A DNA stretch of 64,000 bases, taken from NCBI GenBank assembly GCA_963853835.1, contig OY970820.1, forward strand, positions 75,946,909-76,010,908. The letters run 5' to 3'. A program made the translations under genes and the position numbers. Below are positions 1-11,133 of this stretch, piece after piece. The stretch's first letter is position 1. The number at the start of each line of letters is the position of its first letter. The notes beneath the pieces are model-generated. The model was not told where the DNA came from and did no database searches. It saw nothing but the letters and a program-made list of their open reading frames with translations. Source of the DNA: Calendula officinalis. Its lineage: Eukaryota; Streptophyta; Magnoliopsida; Asterales; Asteraceae.

Positions 1-22
1 AGTAGCCGACGGGAAAACGTCT

Positions 23-3000
23 ATGGTTGAATGTGTTTATAGAAATTGTGAAATAGAAATAGACGGTAGAAAGTTTAAGGTAGATTTATTGCCCATGGGA
101 ATTAGGGCGTTTGATATAGTTATCGGTATGGATTGGTTGGGTATGCACCAAGCCAAGATTTTGTGTGGAAAGAAAATAGTGTCGATTAGGACACCCGAGA
201 ATGAAAAAGTGTATGTGTATGGGGAGAAACGACATCACATGCCTAATGTGATTACCGCCATTAAGGCGAGGAAAAGTATATCGAAAGGTTGTGCATCGTT
301 TATTGCATATGTATTAGATGGTCGAAAGGAAAAGAAGTCAATGGATAATGTCAAAATTATTCGGGATTTCCCCGAGGTATTTCCCGATGACTTGCCCGGT
401 TTGCCACCGGAGAGACAAGTCGAATTTAAAATTGATTTAATTCCGGGAGCGACGCCGATTGCTCGTGCTCCATATCGTTTAGCTCCCACCGAGATGCGGG
501 AATTGATGACTCAATTGCAAGATTTGTTAGACAAAGGTTTTATTCGTCCGAGTTCGTCACCGTGGGGTGCACCGGTGTTATTTGTTAAGAAGAAAGACGG
601 TTCGATGAGAATGTGTATCGACTACCGAGAGTTGAACAAGGTAACTATTAAGAACCGTTACCCGTTGCCGAGAATTGATGACTTATTCGACCAATTGCAA
701 GGTGCTAGTTATTTCTCGAAGATCGATTTGAGGTCGGGTTATCACCAAGATCGGGTGAAAGAAGGCGACACCGAGAAGACGGCTTTTCGTACACGTTATG
801 GTCATTATGAATTTCCAGTAATGCCGTTTGGTCTTACAAACGCGCCGGCCATTTTTATGGATTTGATGAATCGGGTTTGTAAACCGTTCCTTGATAAGTT
901 TTTGATCGTGTTTATTGACGACATTTTGATTTATTCAAAAACCGAAGAAGAACACGAAGGTCATTTAAGACTTGTTCTAGATGTGTTGAAACGGGAGAAG
1001 TTGTATGCAAAATTTTCGAAGTGTGAATTTTGGTTGCGGGAAGTGCAATTCTTAGGTCACGTGGTGACGCGTGATGGTATTAAAGTTGATCCGTCCAAGA
1101 TTGAAGCGGTGTCAAATTGGGAGCCTCCGAGGACTCCTACCGAGGTTAGAAGTTTTCTTGGGTTAGCCGGTTATTACCGAAGATTTATACAAGATTTCTC
1201 GGGAATCGCGATTCCACTCACGAAGTTAACAAGAAAAAGTGAGAAGTTTGTGTGGGAGAAGAAGCAAGAAGAGGCGTTTAAGTTGTTAAAAGAAAAGTTA
1301 TGTAACGCGCCGATTCTTACATTACCGGATGGTATGGAAGATTTTGTGGTTTATAGTGATGCTTCGAACCAAGGGCTCGGTTGTGTGTTGATGCAAAGAG
1401 GAAAGGTGATCGCGTATGCCTCGCGACAATTGAAGAATGCGGAATTAAGGTACACGACACACGACTTGGAGTTGGCGGCGATTATATTTGCCTTGAAGTT
1501 GTGGAGGCATTATTTATATGGTACTCGATGTACATTGTACACTGATCATAAAAGTTTACAATATGTGTTTACTCAAAAGGATCTTAATATGCGACAAAGA
1601 AGGTGGATCGAGTTGATAGCCGATTATGATTGTGAGATTGTGTATCACGCGGGAAAGGCTAATGTAGTGGCCGACGCCTTGAGCCGAAAGGTCTATGAAA
1701 AACCGAACCGAGGAATTTTATCACGTATAGAAGTCGTCTCGAGTATTATCGAAAGAATCAAGAGTGCCCAACGAGAGGTTATGGGAAAAGACGAGTTAAG
1801 ACAAGAACGGTTAGGAAAGAACCAACACTTTCTCGAGAATGCACAAGGGTTGAAGACCGTGGGTGGTCGTATATGGGTTCCTAAGTTTGGTGGCATCCGG
1901 AAGGAGTTGTTGTATGATGTGCACAAATCGAAATATTCGATTCACCCGGGAAGTACAAAGACGTACCAAGATATGAAACGGGTTTATTGGTGGCCTGGAA
2001 TGAAGGCGAGAGTGGCCAAGTATATCTCTAAGTGTGCCACGTGTGCACAAGTGAAAGCCGAGCATCAAGTACCGTATGGGGTAGCTCAATCATTGGTTGT
2101 ACCGGCCGGAAAGTGGGAAGACATAACTATGGATTTCATAGTAGGGTTACCGAAGACGAGTAGAGGTCACGATGCCATTTGGGTCATAGTTGACCGGTTG
2201 ACCAAGAGTGCATTATTTTTAGCAATTCGGGAAACGTTGCCACTTGAGAAATTGGCTAAGTTGTATGTTGATGAGGTGGTTCGACTCCACGGGGTTCCGT
2301 TATCTATTGTATCCAATAGAGACGCGAGGTTTACCTCGAGATTTTGGCGATCTTTACAAGAAGAGTTGGGTACAAAGTTGCGGTTGAGCACGGCCTATCA
2401 TCCGCAAACCGACGGTCAAAGTGAAAGAACAATTCAAACGGTTGAAGACATGTTGAGATCGTGTGTGTTAGACTTCGGTGGTAAATGGGATGAACATTTA
2501 CCGCTGGTCGAGTTTTCGTATAATAATAGTTATCACTCGACTATCAAGATGCCGCCTTATGAGGCGTTGTATGGAAGAAAATGTAGAACTCCATCTTGTT
2601 GGTTGGAAGCGGGAGAGACAAAACTCACGGGTCCCGATATCGTGAGAGTGACAAATGAGAAGATCGGTATTATTCAAACCAACATGAAAGTCGCCCAAGA
2701 TAGACAACGAAGTTATTCGGGTTTAAAGAAAAGACCATACGACTTGGATGTCGGTGATATGGTGATGTTGAAAGTGTCACCTTGGAAAGGTGTGATGCGG
2801 TTTGGTAAGAGGGGAAAGCTAAGTCCAAGGTATGTTGGACCGTTTAAAATATTGAAACGGGTCGGGCTTCAAGCTTTTAAGTTGGAACTTCCACCCGAGC
2901 TTCAAGGTGTGCATGACACCTTTCACGTGAGTTATTTGAAAAAGTTTATCGGGGAAGTTGAAAATATTATCCCGTTGCAAGAGTTGCGGGTTGACGGCCC

Positions 3001-3199
3001 GAACCGGTTGATTGAGGAGCCCGAGGCTATACTAGAAATGAAAACAAAGAAGCTTCAGAATAAGGAGATTGATTTGGTATTGGTCAAGTGGAAGCATTCA
3101 CTTGGGCCGAATTTGACTTGGGAAGTCAAAGACGAGATTCGGAAGAGGTACCCGGATTTCGTGAACTATGATGAGATTCCGAGGACGGAATCTTCTTAA
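23..3199 (+). CDS. Ty3/gypsy pol polyprotein (partial, integrase site altered)
   Basis: The open frame has 1058 codons. It begins inside the protease end (the FDIVIGMDWLG block near residue 30) because the window cuts the element, so the first ATG is not a real start. Reverse transcriptase lies at about residues 130-330, with the active-site block VFIDDILIYS. RNase H follows with YSDASNQGLGCVL. Integrase shows the HHCC zinc region (HKSKYSIHPG, then CATCAQVK), a catalytic MDFIVGLP block, and the DGQSERTIQ glutamate block. The C terminus (about 1000-1045) looks like a chromodomain, which in this family binds modified histones and guides integration. The frame has no stop, but the second integrase aspartate appears as Asn (residue 765, SNRDARFTS instead of SDRD), and the usual Leu in the SGYHQL block is Asp. 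The frame is therefore open but the integrase is probably inactive. Confidence 0.93.
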   Translation: MVECVYRNCEIEIDGRKFKVDLLPMGIRAFDIVIGMDWLGMHQAKILCGKKIVSIRTPENEKVYVYGEKRHHMPNVITAIKARKSISKGCASFIAYVLDGRKEKKSMDNVKIIRDFPEVFPDDLPGLPPERQVEFKIDLIPGATPIARAPYRLAPTEMRELMTQLQDLLDKGFIRPSSSPWGAPVLFVKKKDGSMRMCIDYRELNKVTIKNRYPLPRIDDLFDQLQGASYFSKIDLRSGYHQDRVKEGDTEKTAFRTRYGHYEFPVMPFGLTNAPAIFMDLMNRVCKPFLDKFLIVFIDDILIYSKTEEEHEGHLRLVLDVLKREKLYAKFSKCEFWLREVQFLGHVVTRDGIKVDPSKIEAVSNWEPPRTPTEVRSFLGLAGYYRRFIQDFSGIAIPLTKLTRKSEKFVWEKKQEEAFKLLKEKLCNAPILTLPDGMEDFVVYSDASNQGLGCVLMQRGKVIAYASRQLKNAELRYTTHDLELAAIIFALKLWRHYLYGTRCTLYTDHKSLQYVFTQKDLNMRQRRWIELIADYDCEIVYHAGKANVVADALSRKVYEKPNRGILSRIEVVSSIIERIKSAQREVMGKDELRQERLGKNQHFLENAQGLKTVGGRIWVPKFGGIRKELLYDVHKSKYSIHPGSTKTYQDMKRVYWWPGMKARVAKYISKCATCAQVKAEHQVPYGVAQSLVVPAGKWEDITMDFIVGLPKTSRGHDAIWVIVDRLTKSALFLAIRETLPLEKLAKLYVDEVVRLHGVPLSIVSNRDARFTSRFWRSLQEELGTKLRLSTAYHPQTDGQSERTIQTVEDMLRSCVLDFGGKWDEHLPLVEFSYNNSYHSTIKMPPYEALYGRKCRTPSCWLEAGETKLTGPDIVRVTNEKIGIIQTNMKVAQDRQRSYSGLKKRPYDLDVGDMVMLKVSPWKGVMRFGKRGKLSPRYVGPFKILKRVGLQAFKLELPPELQGVHDTFHVSYLKKFIGEVENIIPLQELRVDGPNRLIEEPEAILEMKTKKLQNKEIDLVLVKWKHSLGPNLTWEVKDEIRKRYPDFVNYDEIPRTESS

Positions 3200-3211
3200 G
3201 GGGTAGATAGT

Positions 3212-4964
3212 TGTAACGACCCGAAATTGTAAATAAATAAAATATGTAAAAATATGATAATTATGGATAAATCATATAAAACACGTGGAAATTGGTTTCG
3301 TGTCGTTTGGACACCGTACGAGAAAGTTATGGGCGAAACCGGGTCGAGACAAAGATGAAAAAGTGCAGCCCTGCTGCCTAAGGGAGTTCGCGACGCGAAC
3401 TTGCGATAACGATCGCGAACTGATCCCAGGGAGTTTGGCATTTGGTCGCGAAGTAGTTCGCGTTGGGGTGGCGATCGCTAAGTCTGCGTGCAAGGCTTGG
3501 AGTTAGCGACGCGAACTTAGTTCGCGCCGTGAACTCTGGACGACAGCATTAATGTCGGGTTTGAGCTCATTAATTGCATTTCAAAACCCTAGTTTTCTCC
3601 CTCTCGAGCTTGTGAACGATTTTGAGTGCAAATCATCATTTGGAGCAGATTTCTTGGTCAAATCTTGTGATTCTTCACTCCTAGTTGAAGATTAAAGGTA
3701 TATCTTCAATCCTTTGTAGTTGTAGCTTTAGATCTATGGGTTTAGAAGCTTGGGTTTGAAACCCTAGTTCTTGGGTTGGTGATTAATGGTTAAATAAAGG
3801 TTGTATACACTTAATAGATGGTATTTTAACAAAGGAAACAAGTGTATGATTTCGATTTGTAAGAATCTTAAGGGTTGGTTAAACCTAGGGTTTGGTAAAT
3901 CACCATAATTGGGGAAAGTGTTAGTTGATGATATCTAGTGATAAATGGATACAATATTAGTAGATTGTGATGTTGAACATTGTAATGATTATTGTATTAG
4001 GCTTTCGGTGACATTTTGGAAAGTCGGTGAAATTGTGGAAGCAAGAGTTTTGGTGTCAAGAACACGGTTAAAGCATCTTTGTTACTAAGGTGAGTACGTG
4101 TGGAATTTACTGAGTACATACCCCTTTTAAATATTTTCATTAATTGTGTTACGGTCTATTTGCTTATATGTGTAGACTTATAGTATTTTGAGTTAGTGAT
4201 AGATATTACCGTTAATATTAGACTAACTTGCTTGATGATGAAAGTGATAGCCGAGAGCTAGATTGACAAAACCATAGAGTTATGACGAGGTTGAGATGAT
4301 GTGATGATACGGGAGACTCCCCGATCATGAGGTGTGGATTGAGGGGCAGTTGGGATGGATTTCCCATCGACTCTTCCACGTTAGTGGTCTTACTCATTGG
4401 ACGTATTCCGGTGGGCAAGGCAGGTATCGGTAGCGTGGGCGATCCTATTACCGGTACCTTGTTTCTAGTTAGCTCGGGGGCGACTTGATAACTAGATATG
4501 TATGTGATTCTAGCTAGTTCGGGGGCAACCCGATAGCTAGACGTGATTACTAGGTAAGCAAGGTTGATAGGGTCACACTAAGGTGACTAGACTGGATAGT
4601 TGGATATATATAAATATATGTATATTGATTGGTTATATGAAACGTGACATTTCATTTTATTATCGGGTCTAAACCCATGTAGCTCACGAGACGTTTTTTT
4701 CTCACGTACTCCTTGTTTTGTTTTGCTATGTACTCAGGTTCGGGATCGAAGGCTTAGGTACGCATGGATAGAGATGCGGGACCTAGATTAGAAGAACACT
4801 AGATTGGATTTAGTCTTAGCTTGGTTATGATCTATTTTGTAACACCTACTTTTATACTCTGATTTCATACCAAGATTTTTGTAAATCCAAATTGAGGATG
4901 TTCTTCTATTTATAAAAATGTTTTATTTTGGCCAATATTTGGTATTAAAATTTAAAGTGTTACA
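3212..4964 (+). repeat. 3' LTR of the chromovirus
   Basis: The LTR starts TGTAACGACCCGAAATTG right after a purine-rich tract and ends GTGTTACA, giving the TG...CA termini of LTR elements. Its length is about 1753 bp. Near the start lie a TATA-like ATATAAAA (about 3275) and a CACGTG G-box (about 3283). A cluster of inverted TTCGCG motifs follows at 3380-3530, and paired hairpins at 4465-4540. Short frames inside it (for example 3285-3506) have no recognisable product. The end at 4964 is set by the terminal CA only. Confidence 0.85.
4465..4540 (+). other. Two adjacent hairpins in the LTR
   Basis: Hairpin 1 (4465-4495) has arms CTAGTTA/TAACTAG. Hairpin 2 (4510-4540) has arms CTAGCTA/TAGCTAG. 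Inside each, TCGGG can pair with CTTGA (G-U pairs) or CCCGA. The arm base that differs between the two copies differs on both sides, so pairing is kept. Confidence 0.6.
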
Positions 4965-6718
4965 ACGTCGTAGTTTTAAAATATGATGATACATTACAAT
5001 ATTGATTCAATAGGACAACTAAATGATAACAAATATATTATGGCATATAAGAGTCATGTATGCACGTATCAGGTTTCTTTGGATGTAGGCAAGTACTTTA
5101 GGCATTATTTAAACAATTGTTGATCTTAAAAAGTCAACTAAAGAAATATAATTCCTTCGTCTAAATATTATTGTTCATCAGACAAAAACACATAATTTAA
5201 GAAAAGTACATTAATTACATTATGTTACCGTTCAAATTTTATTCTTCCCACTTAAATGTTTTTTTATTTGGTCGAAACCTAGGAGTAGACAATTAATTTG
5301 TATCAAACCAAAATAGAAATATGGACAACAAAATTGGCAAAGAAGGCTACATCCGCATCAAAATATATGATATATTTTTCATTTACGGGTGGATCAAAAT
5401 AAGTGATACATTTCTAAAATAAATTATCCATACATAAGAATTTCATGTCAAATGACAGTTACGTTCTTCATTTCCTTTTATCACATTTTGCATTTCACCC
5501 CCACTAAGGATATAATTGTCCTTTGATATAAAATTGCTCCATATTAATAAAAATTGCTCAGCTTCCCGTAGAAATAGACTGCAGTTAGTATCCACAGAAA
5601 GACTCACAGAATTTGACTTCAATTACTAACCATAGAAATATACAATGCTCGATCAATACATGCCCTGGGTTCCTTGTCAGTTATTGATCAATCGCATTTC
5701 AGAAAACAGCTGCATAAGTTAAAACAATAATAGCAATAATGAAAAAAAATGCAAACAATTGAAACTCTTTCGAAACAGTTTAATGCATTGATATGGAAGC
5801 ATTGAAGATTTAAAAGTTGCATGTTTGAAGAATTTCAAATTCAGTGTAGAAAACGAAAGCTTGAGCAATACTAACCGGCTGGACTTTTGTTAATAAAAAA
5901 ACTAAACTGTAAAAATGTTTATATAGAGAAAATATTAAATCGATTCGAATGATACTGAAAAAATACATGACAATGGATCTGGAAAATTCATTTATATATA
6001 ATGCGATTTTCATTTCAAATCAATTATATAACTAATAATTATTTATCGGAGATAATGCCTAATTTTATTCACTGATAATTACGAATGTAGTTAACATTAA
6101 AATACAAAATTATCAATACTTATGACTTATGATTATGAATTACCTTATAAATTACGAATTACCATATAAATATGCTTTCTATTTTTGTTTTAAATTTGGG
6201 AGGTTTGAAATTTGAAATACCCGAAAACAATAATATAGAAGTTTAAATATTGTACTTATGAAATAGAAATCCTAATAAGTTAATAACCACTCTAATTCTA
6301 TTTTGAATTACATTAAAGATATTGCCTTATTCACGTATTTTGGGTTGCGTTGCATTCAAAGATATTGTCTTTTAGTTATAAAGTGAATACGAGAATATAT
6401 CGAATTTTCTATGTCATATAATTTTTTCTGTTTAGGTATTAAAATTGTGAATGCATTATATAAGTACCTTTTAATTATTAGGAATTTTTTTCGTTTTCAA
6501 AAATTGTATAAGAATATCCTAAACGTGTAGTGTTAAAAATAATAATTCATAATTATATTTATTAAGAACTTTTTTATAAGGAACTAATCATCACGTTTCC
6601 AAAAATTAAGAATTTCAGATTATAGGAATTATTTTAGGAAATCCAAAAATTGTCAAAACATGATATTTTAGGAATTAATTACTATTTATTATTATTTTAG
6701 TATGCCTTATATATGAAA
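4965..6718. other. AT-rich spacer, no gene seen
   Basis: No convincing coding region, RNA gene or element end is visible here. The short frame at 5810-6013 on the minus strand has no recognisable domain and biased low-complexity composition. The stretch is the left flank of the Helitron that ends at 6719. Confidence 0.6.
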
Positions 6719-6959
6719 CTAGCTTAAAAGTCCGCCCAAATGGGCGGGCATGCTTCGAAAGATATGTAGGAAATAACAAAATATTAATATTGTTTAAATA
6801 ATATAATAATTCATAATTGTAATGATTAGTTGGTACAATTTTGATACATGAATAAATGTTATAAAGAAAATTTAGAGACGAAATATAACTTCTATGTAAA
6901 CGATGTTTGTTGTTGAATTAGTGTAATTGTCATATTTGTCGCAACAAATAACCTTCAAT

Positions 6960-7250
6960 CATTTGTTGCTATTTACTCTTGAGACAACGACATACAGTTG
7001 ACCATGTGAGAATACTGGTTTTTAAAGAAACAAACCAACTTGCGACAACGTCTGACCTTGACTTTTATTTATAGTCGTAGCAAAGCAAATTTGAACGGGA
7101 AATTATCTCCGGTTCAATTTGAAAGGCAACTTGTTATCGGAAGGATTAAACCCCACCAACGACAAAAATCAAACAAAAAATAATCGATGAATTTTTCATG
7201 GGTTACCAAAAATATGTTAAACGTATTGAGGCTATTTTCAGCTGCAAGAT
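6960..7250 (-). pseudogene. Helitron helicase C-terminal remnant
   Basis: The minus strand translates to recognisable pieces of the PIF1-type helicase domain of plant Helitrons: PSDNKLPFKLNRR, then FPV..ICFATTINKSQGQT, then VGLFL.KPVFSHGQLYVVVSRV. The DNA helicase part of the RepHel protein unwinds the element during rolling-circle transposition. The copy is dead, with stop codons interrupting the blocks (between NRR and FPV, and before KPVFSHG). The N-terminal Rep domain was not found. Its position about 250-500 bp from the Helitron 3' end matches the normal gene order. Confidence 0.8.
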
Positions 7251-9503
7251 TGTACTAACCTCTAAGTAAGAAACATCACACACGTCCATTAATGTGCACA
7301 CCACAGCTTATTTTCTCAACTGAATATCAGTCTCATAACAATCATGTATGAACTATATATGAATGTAAAATGTGTCCTTAGTAATTAGTGACTTGCAACA
7401 ATCCTTCTCAATGTTTTAGAGCTGTGACTCATGGGCATATGTTGTATTTTGTTGAGCTACAACCGCCACTAAGCAACATCTAATTAGAATTTTAGTTAGC
7501 AGCAAAGAGAGCGAAATGAATTGCAACCCAACCGAGTTTTAAGAAGTTTAAGAGAGACATAATACAATCAATTCTTGAAGACTCTGCATAGATAAAACTG
7601 CAGTTAGAGACTCTTGAATATTAATATAATTAAAATAAAATTGTAATCATAATCAACATGTTAATATATCTATAAGAAATTGACAAAAAAATGTGACCAT
7701 TTTCAACCCAACGGGTTTAGCTAAAAGGGGAACAAATCAAATGGATCAAATGGGTTAAACATGTTGAAATGCATTAATTATTTATAAGAACTCTAAAAAA
7801 TGAACAAAATATAACCATCCTTTCAACCTCGACACTTTTGACATGTTCAAAACTCTAGACCCGGTCAATTTGCCACCTCTAAAGCAGACTAAAAATGGTG
7901 TACCTTTAAATTATAAAATTCGAAGGAAGATATTCAAGTTCCTACTTGAAATAAATATGTTTCAAAAATGGCAGTCAATTTAGAAGAACCTCCTAAACTT
8001 GAATAATTAGTGCAGTCTGTATGCATGAACACTAGATTATTACTGAAGTGCTGCACTTTTGAATACCTAATTATTATTTAAAAATAATCATGTTATTAAC
8101 AATAAAATACCCAATTTAAAAGAAAATCATCAGCCCAATTCGAAGGCCAAACAAATCATCATCACTTATTAATGCAAATTAGATTTCTAAATAATAGTTA
8201 AGTGCTACCTGTTGGAATCATCATTTGCAAATTAGATTTCTTATGCATTATAGTGCATGAGAAATTTGCAATTTGAACTAAATCTATTATTTGTTGACCT
8301 CCTTCACGAGCATGCAATATTAAACAAATATTAAATATAAATATAAATATAAAATGTAGAAAACTATAAAAATGAATAAAAAATTGCCTGATATATTGGA
8401 ATCCAACTGATGTGTAATCAGGTGATAAACTCTTGGTTCTGCTTCATCATACTTAGAAGAATCTGTATTTTCATCTGATTTCTGAAAAATCGGCTAAGAA
8501 CATATGCTTCCTACATCATAAGAACAATAAAAAATCATAAACATAATATAAATTAATGAACAACGTTGTTGTTTAGCAGGGTATCCACCTCACATTAATT
8601 CATCCCAAAAGAAATTCGAATTAATTAGAACAACTGAAAACAACCTCACACATTGGCATTTTCACAAACACTTTGAGTGCAACCATTGATCCACATAAGG
8701 CCTCAATTGCTAGTACATACCTGAAATTCACATAGTAATTAATCATATATTTATAAGTTTTCAAGTAATTGAAGTACTGCAAACATGTATTCAAGCATAA
8801 TTAATGCCACACAATGAATCAAACTAAAAGCAAAGAGATACAATGCATCGTAAATTAAACCTGGCATGTTGATTATTTATTGAAGCAAAGGTTTTAGTGT
8901 TGGCTATGATTTCCTATGTTAAATACCTGGATTGAAACAGTCAAATTGATCGCCGGAAATTTTAGTTACTAAACCATGGTTGTTAGTTCGTAAACACAGG
9001 AACATTCAACACCTGAAAATTCAACACCGATTTTGTATCATGACGGAATGCAGGAAATTGAATTCTTTTTTGCAATATAATGGATTCCATAAACAATTGA
9101 TTAAAAAGTACGAATCTGATTCTATGCTCAAAATGGCTATCATAATTATCGATCTCAATAGATTTGAATCTGCTAATTGTAATTCAAGTTCACATTTACA
9201 GGATTGTAAATTGAAAATTACCTGAGTTGTTGATATGACTTCCAATTATCTGAATCGATGCCATATGCATGTCGATTTCTGAGTTCCACGAGCAGTTTAG
9301 GATAATATTTATGGTGCATACACAAGTTTTTCAATCGGGTGTTGTGAGTTTCATTTTAGGGTTCCTCTCAAATTGGCGTAAATGTTGAGGAATTTTCGCC
9401 GGCCAATGGTTGAATTACTGGTGACATTCTCGATCAATGACAGAGCTCCAAATTGAATAAGTGTTAAATCTCAATCAAACGTAGGCTTATATATTGGAGA
9501 AGA
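7251..9503. other. Helitron interior, no gene recognised
   Basis: AT-rich sequence inside the Helitron. Small frames occur on both strands (8980-9225 and 9021-9245), but they overlap each other and show no domain. A short direct repeat (GCAAATTAGATTTCT near 8174 and 8229) is present. Any Rep domain has decayed beyond recognition by eye. Confidence 0.5.
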
Positions 9504-9911
9504 TTCACAATGATCAAGATCTGAGAAAATTGAAGAAAAAGTTGATGTTCGTCAATGAAATTTAATGTTGTAAAATTTTTGTCAAAATCGAATATTTGAT
9601 CATGGATTAGTGTTTCTCCAGTATTTCTAAGCATAATAGAATCAAATTCAGATCAATTCCGTCAACAATCGATCTTCAATTTGATGATTTTAGAGAAAAA
9701 GTTAAAAAGTTCAAAAGTTGCTGTAAATTGAAGAATTGAAGCTTTTGTGTTATGGATTGAAGAAATTGATCGGATCAAAGTGTTAGCAATTAGATTTCGA
9801 GCAACTAGCAAAAAAAAATCACTGAATTCGGTGAAGAATTAAGCAAAATCATATTAAAATGGTGATGTTCGAGCTGTATTCGTACGCTACTTAGTTCGAT
9901 CCATAACAAGT

Positions 9912-10090
9912 TTGGCCCGAACTTTTAAGAAGTTCGGCCCACATAGAAGTTCGGCCGGAACTGTTAAGAAGTTCGGCCCACATACAAGTTCGGCCCAAGT
10001 TCTACACCTAGTTCGGCCCATATTCAAATGTTCAACAAGTTCGGCCTATAGGCCCAATTCACCTAGTTCGGCTTCAAAGTTCGGCGATAA
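9912..10090 (+). repeat. AGTTCGGCCC short repeat cluster, element A leader
   Basis: About ten imperfect copies of (A)AGTTCGGCC(C) are spaced by variable sequence. Element B carries the same motif in its leader (27405-27525), so the cluster is an original part of the family. The open frame across it is a by-product of the repeat. Confidence 0.75.
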
Positions 10091-11133
10091 TTCACAGTTC
10101 TTCATTCGATCTTCAAAATTAATCATCATACAATCCAACAATTCAACAATCCAAGATCAATTTGATTCATCAATTCAACATCAAAATCATCAAAATCAGA
10201 ATTAATTAGAATTCGACTTCAGCAAATTAGAAATCATAAATCTTAAAATCGGATTCGTCAATTCAATCTTGATCTTGACGAATTTGATTCGTAAAATTGG
10301 TAAATTCAATCAATTGAATCCTGTGTTCGGCTCTTGACGATAACTTCCCGACTGTCAACCTGATTTCAACCTGATTTCGATCTCTGCTTGATCATCGTTT
10401 CTTCTTCGATCTCAATTATCGAATTTCCTCAATTGTTCGATTTCCAATCTGTTTTAGATCGTTCACAAACGTTGTTCGTCAATTTCATCAGTGTTGATAA
10501 AAATCCGATCTTTGTTCGTCCTCAACAATTCTCGATATCTGTCTTCGGCAATTCGACTTCAGCTTCAACAATCGATTAAAAATCCTAATAAAACTTCGAT
10601 TAAAAATCGATTAATTCAACTTCGGCAAACCTGAGTAGCTATTTTCGATTTCTGATTTCACTTGATTTCTGATCTCTGCTTGACGAACTCGACGTCGTCT
10701 CTGCTTGTGTTAGTCTGTGGGTTTTAGCCCCATAAAGTGATTTCAGCCTAAAACCAATTAAGTCCACATTGAAAATTAAAACTTGTTACTCGGCCCAAAT
10801 TTTTTTTAAAAAAAAGCCCATCGTCAAAATTCATTTTAAACCAAGACTAATACTTATGTAACTAGCCTAAAATCACTTGTTATCACAAACAATTAAACCC
10901 GAGAATATTTTAAACAAAATACACAATTTTAAACAATTTTTAAAAGTTTGATAAAAATTTTAAAACAATTTTTAAACAATTTCATTTTCAATTTTTTAAA
11001 ACTTTTTAAACAATTTTAATTTTTACATTTTTTTTTTGTAAAAATCAAATCAAATACAACTTATCAAAACCACAAGCACTTTTACCCAAAATCCTAATCA
11101 TCGCTAAAATGTAAAAACCTACACCAGCTATCA

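Larger units (their letters stand above)
1..4964 (+). mobile_element. Ty3/gypsy chromovirus, 3' portion (pol and 3' LTR)
   Basis: The 5' LTR, primer site and gag lie outside the window. What remains is the end of protease, the rest of pol, a purine-rich tract at about 3198-3210 and one LTR (3212-4964). The pol order is protease, reverse transcriptase, RNase H, integrase, chromodomain-like C terminus. That order identifies Ty3/gypsy, and the C-terminal domain identifies the chromovirus group (Tekay-like by inference). The 5-bp target duplication cannot be tested because the 5' end is missing. Confidence 0.93.
6719..9503 (-). mobile_element. Degenerate Helitron
   Basis: On the minus strand the 3' terminus reads as a GC-rich hairpin (CCGCCCA/TGGGCGG arms at 6732-6738 and 6741-6747), a short spacer, then CTAG (6722-6719) followed by T. 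That is the classic Helitron 3' end inserted before a T. Helicase remains lie just upstream (6960-7250). The 5' end is placed at 9503-9502 (TC, preceded by A) because the minus strand there reads TCTTCTCCAATATATAAG. This resembles the 5' end of the better-defined Helitron at 47269. The 5' boundary is less certain than the 3' one, since copia-like element A begins at the same place. Confidence 0.6.
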
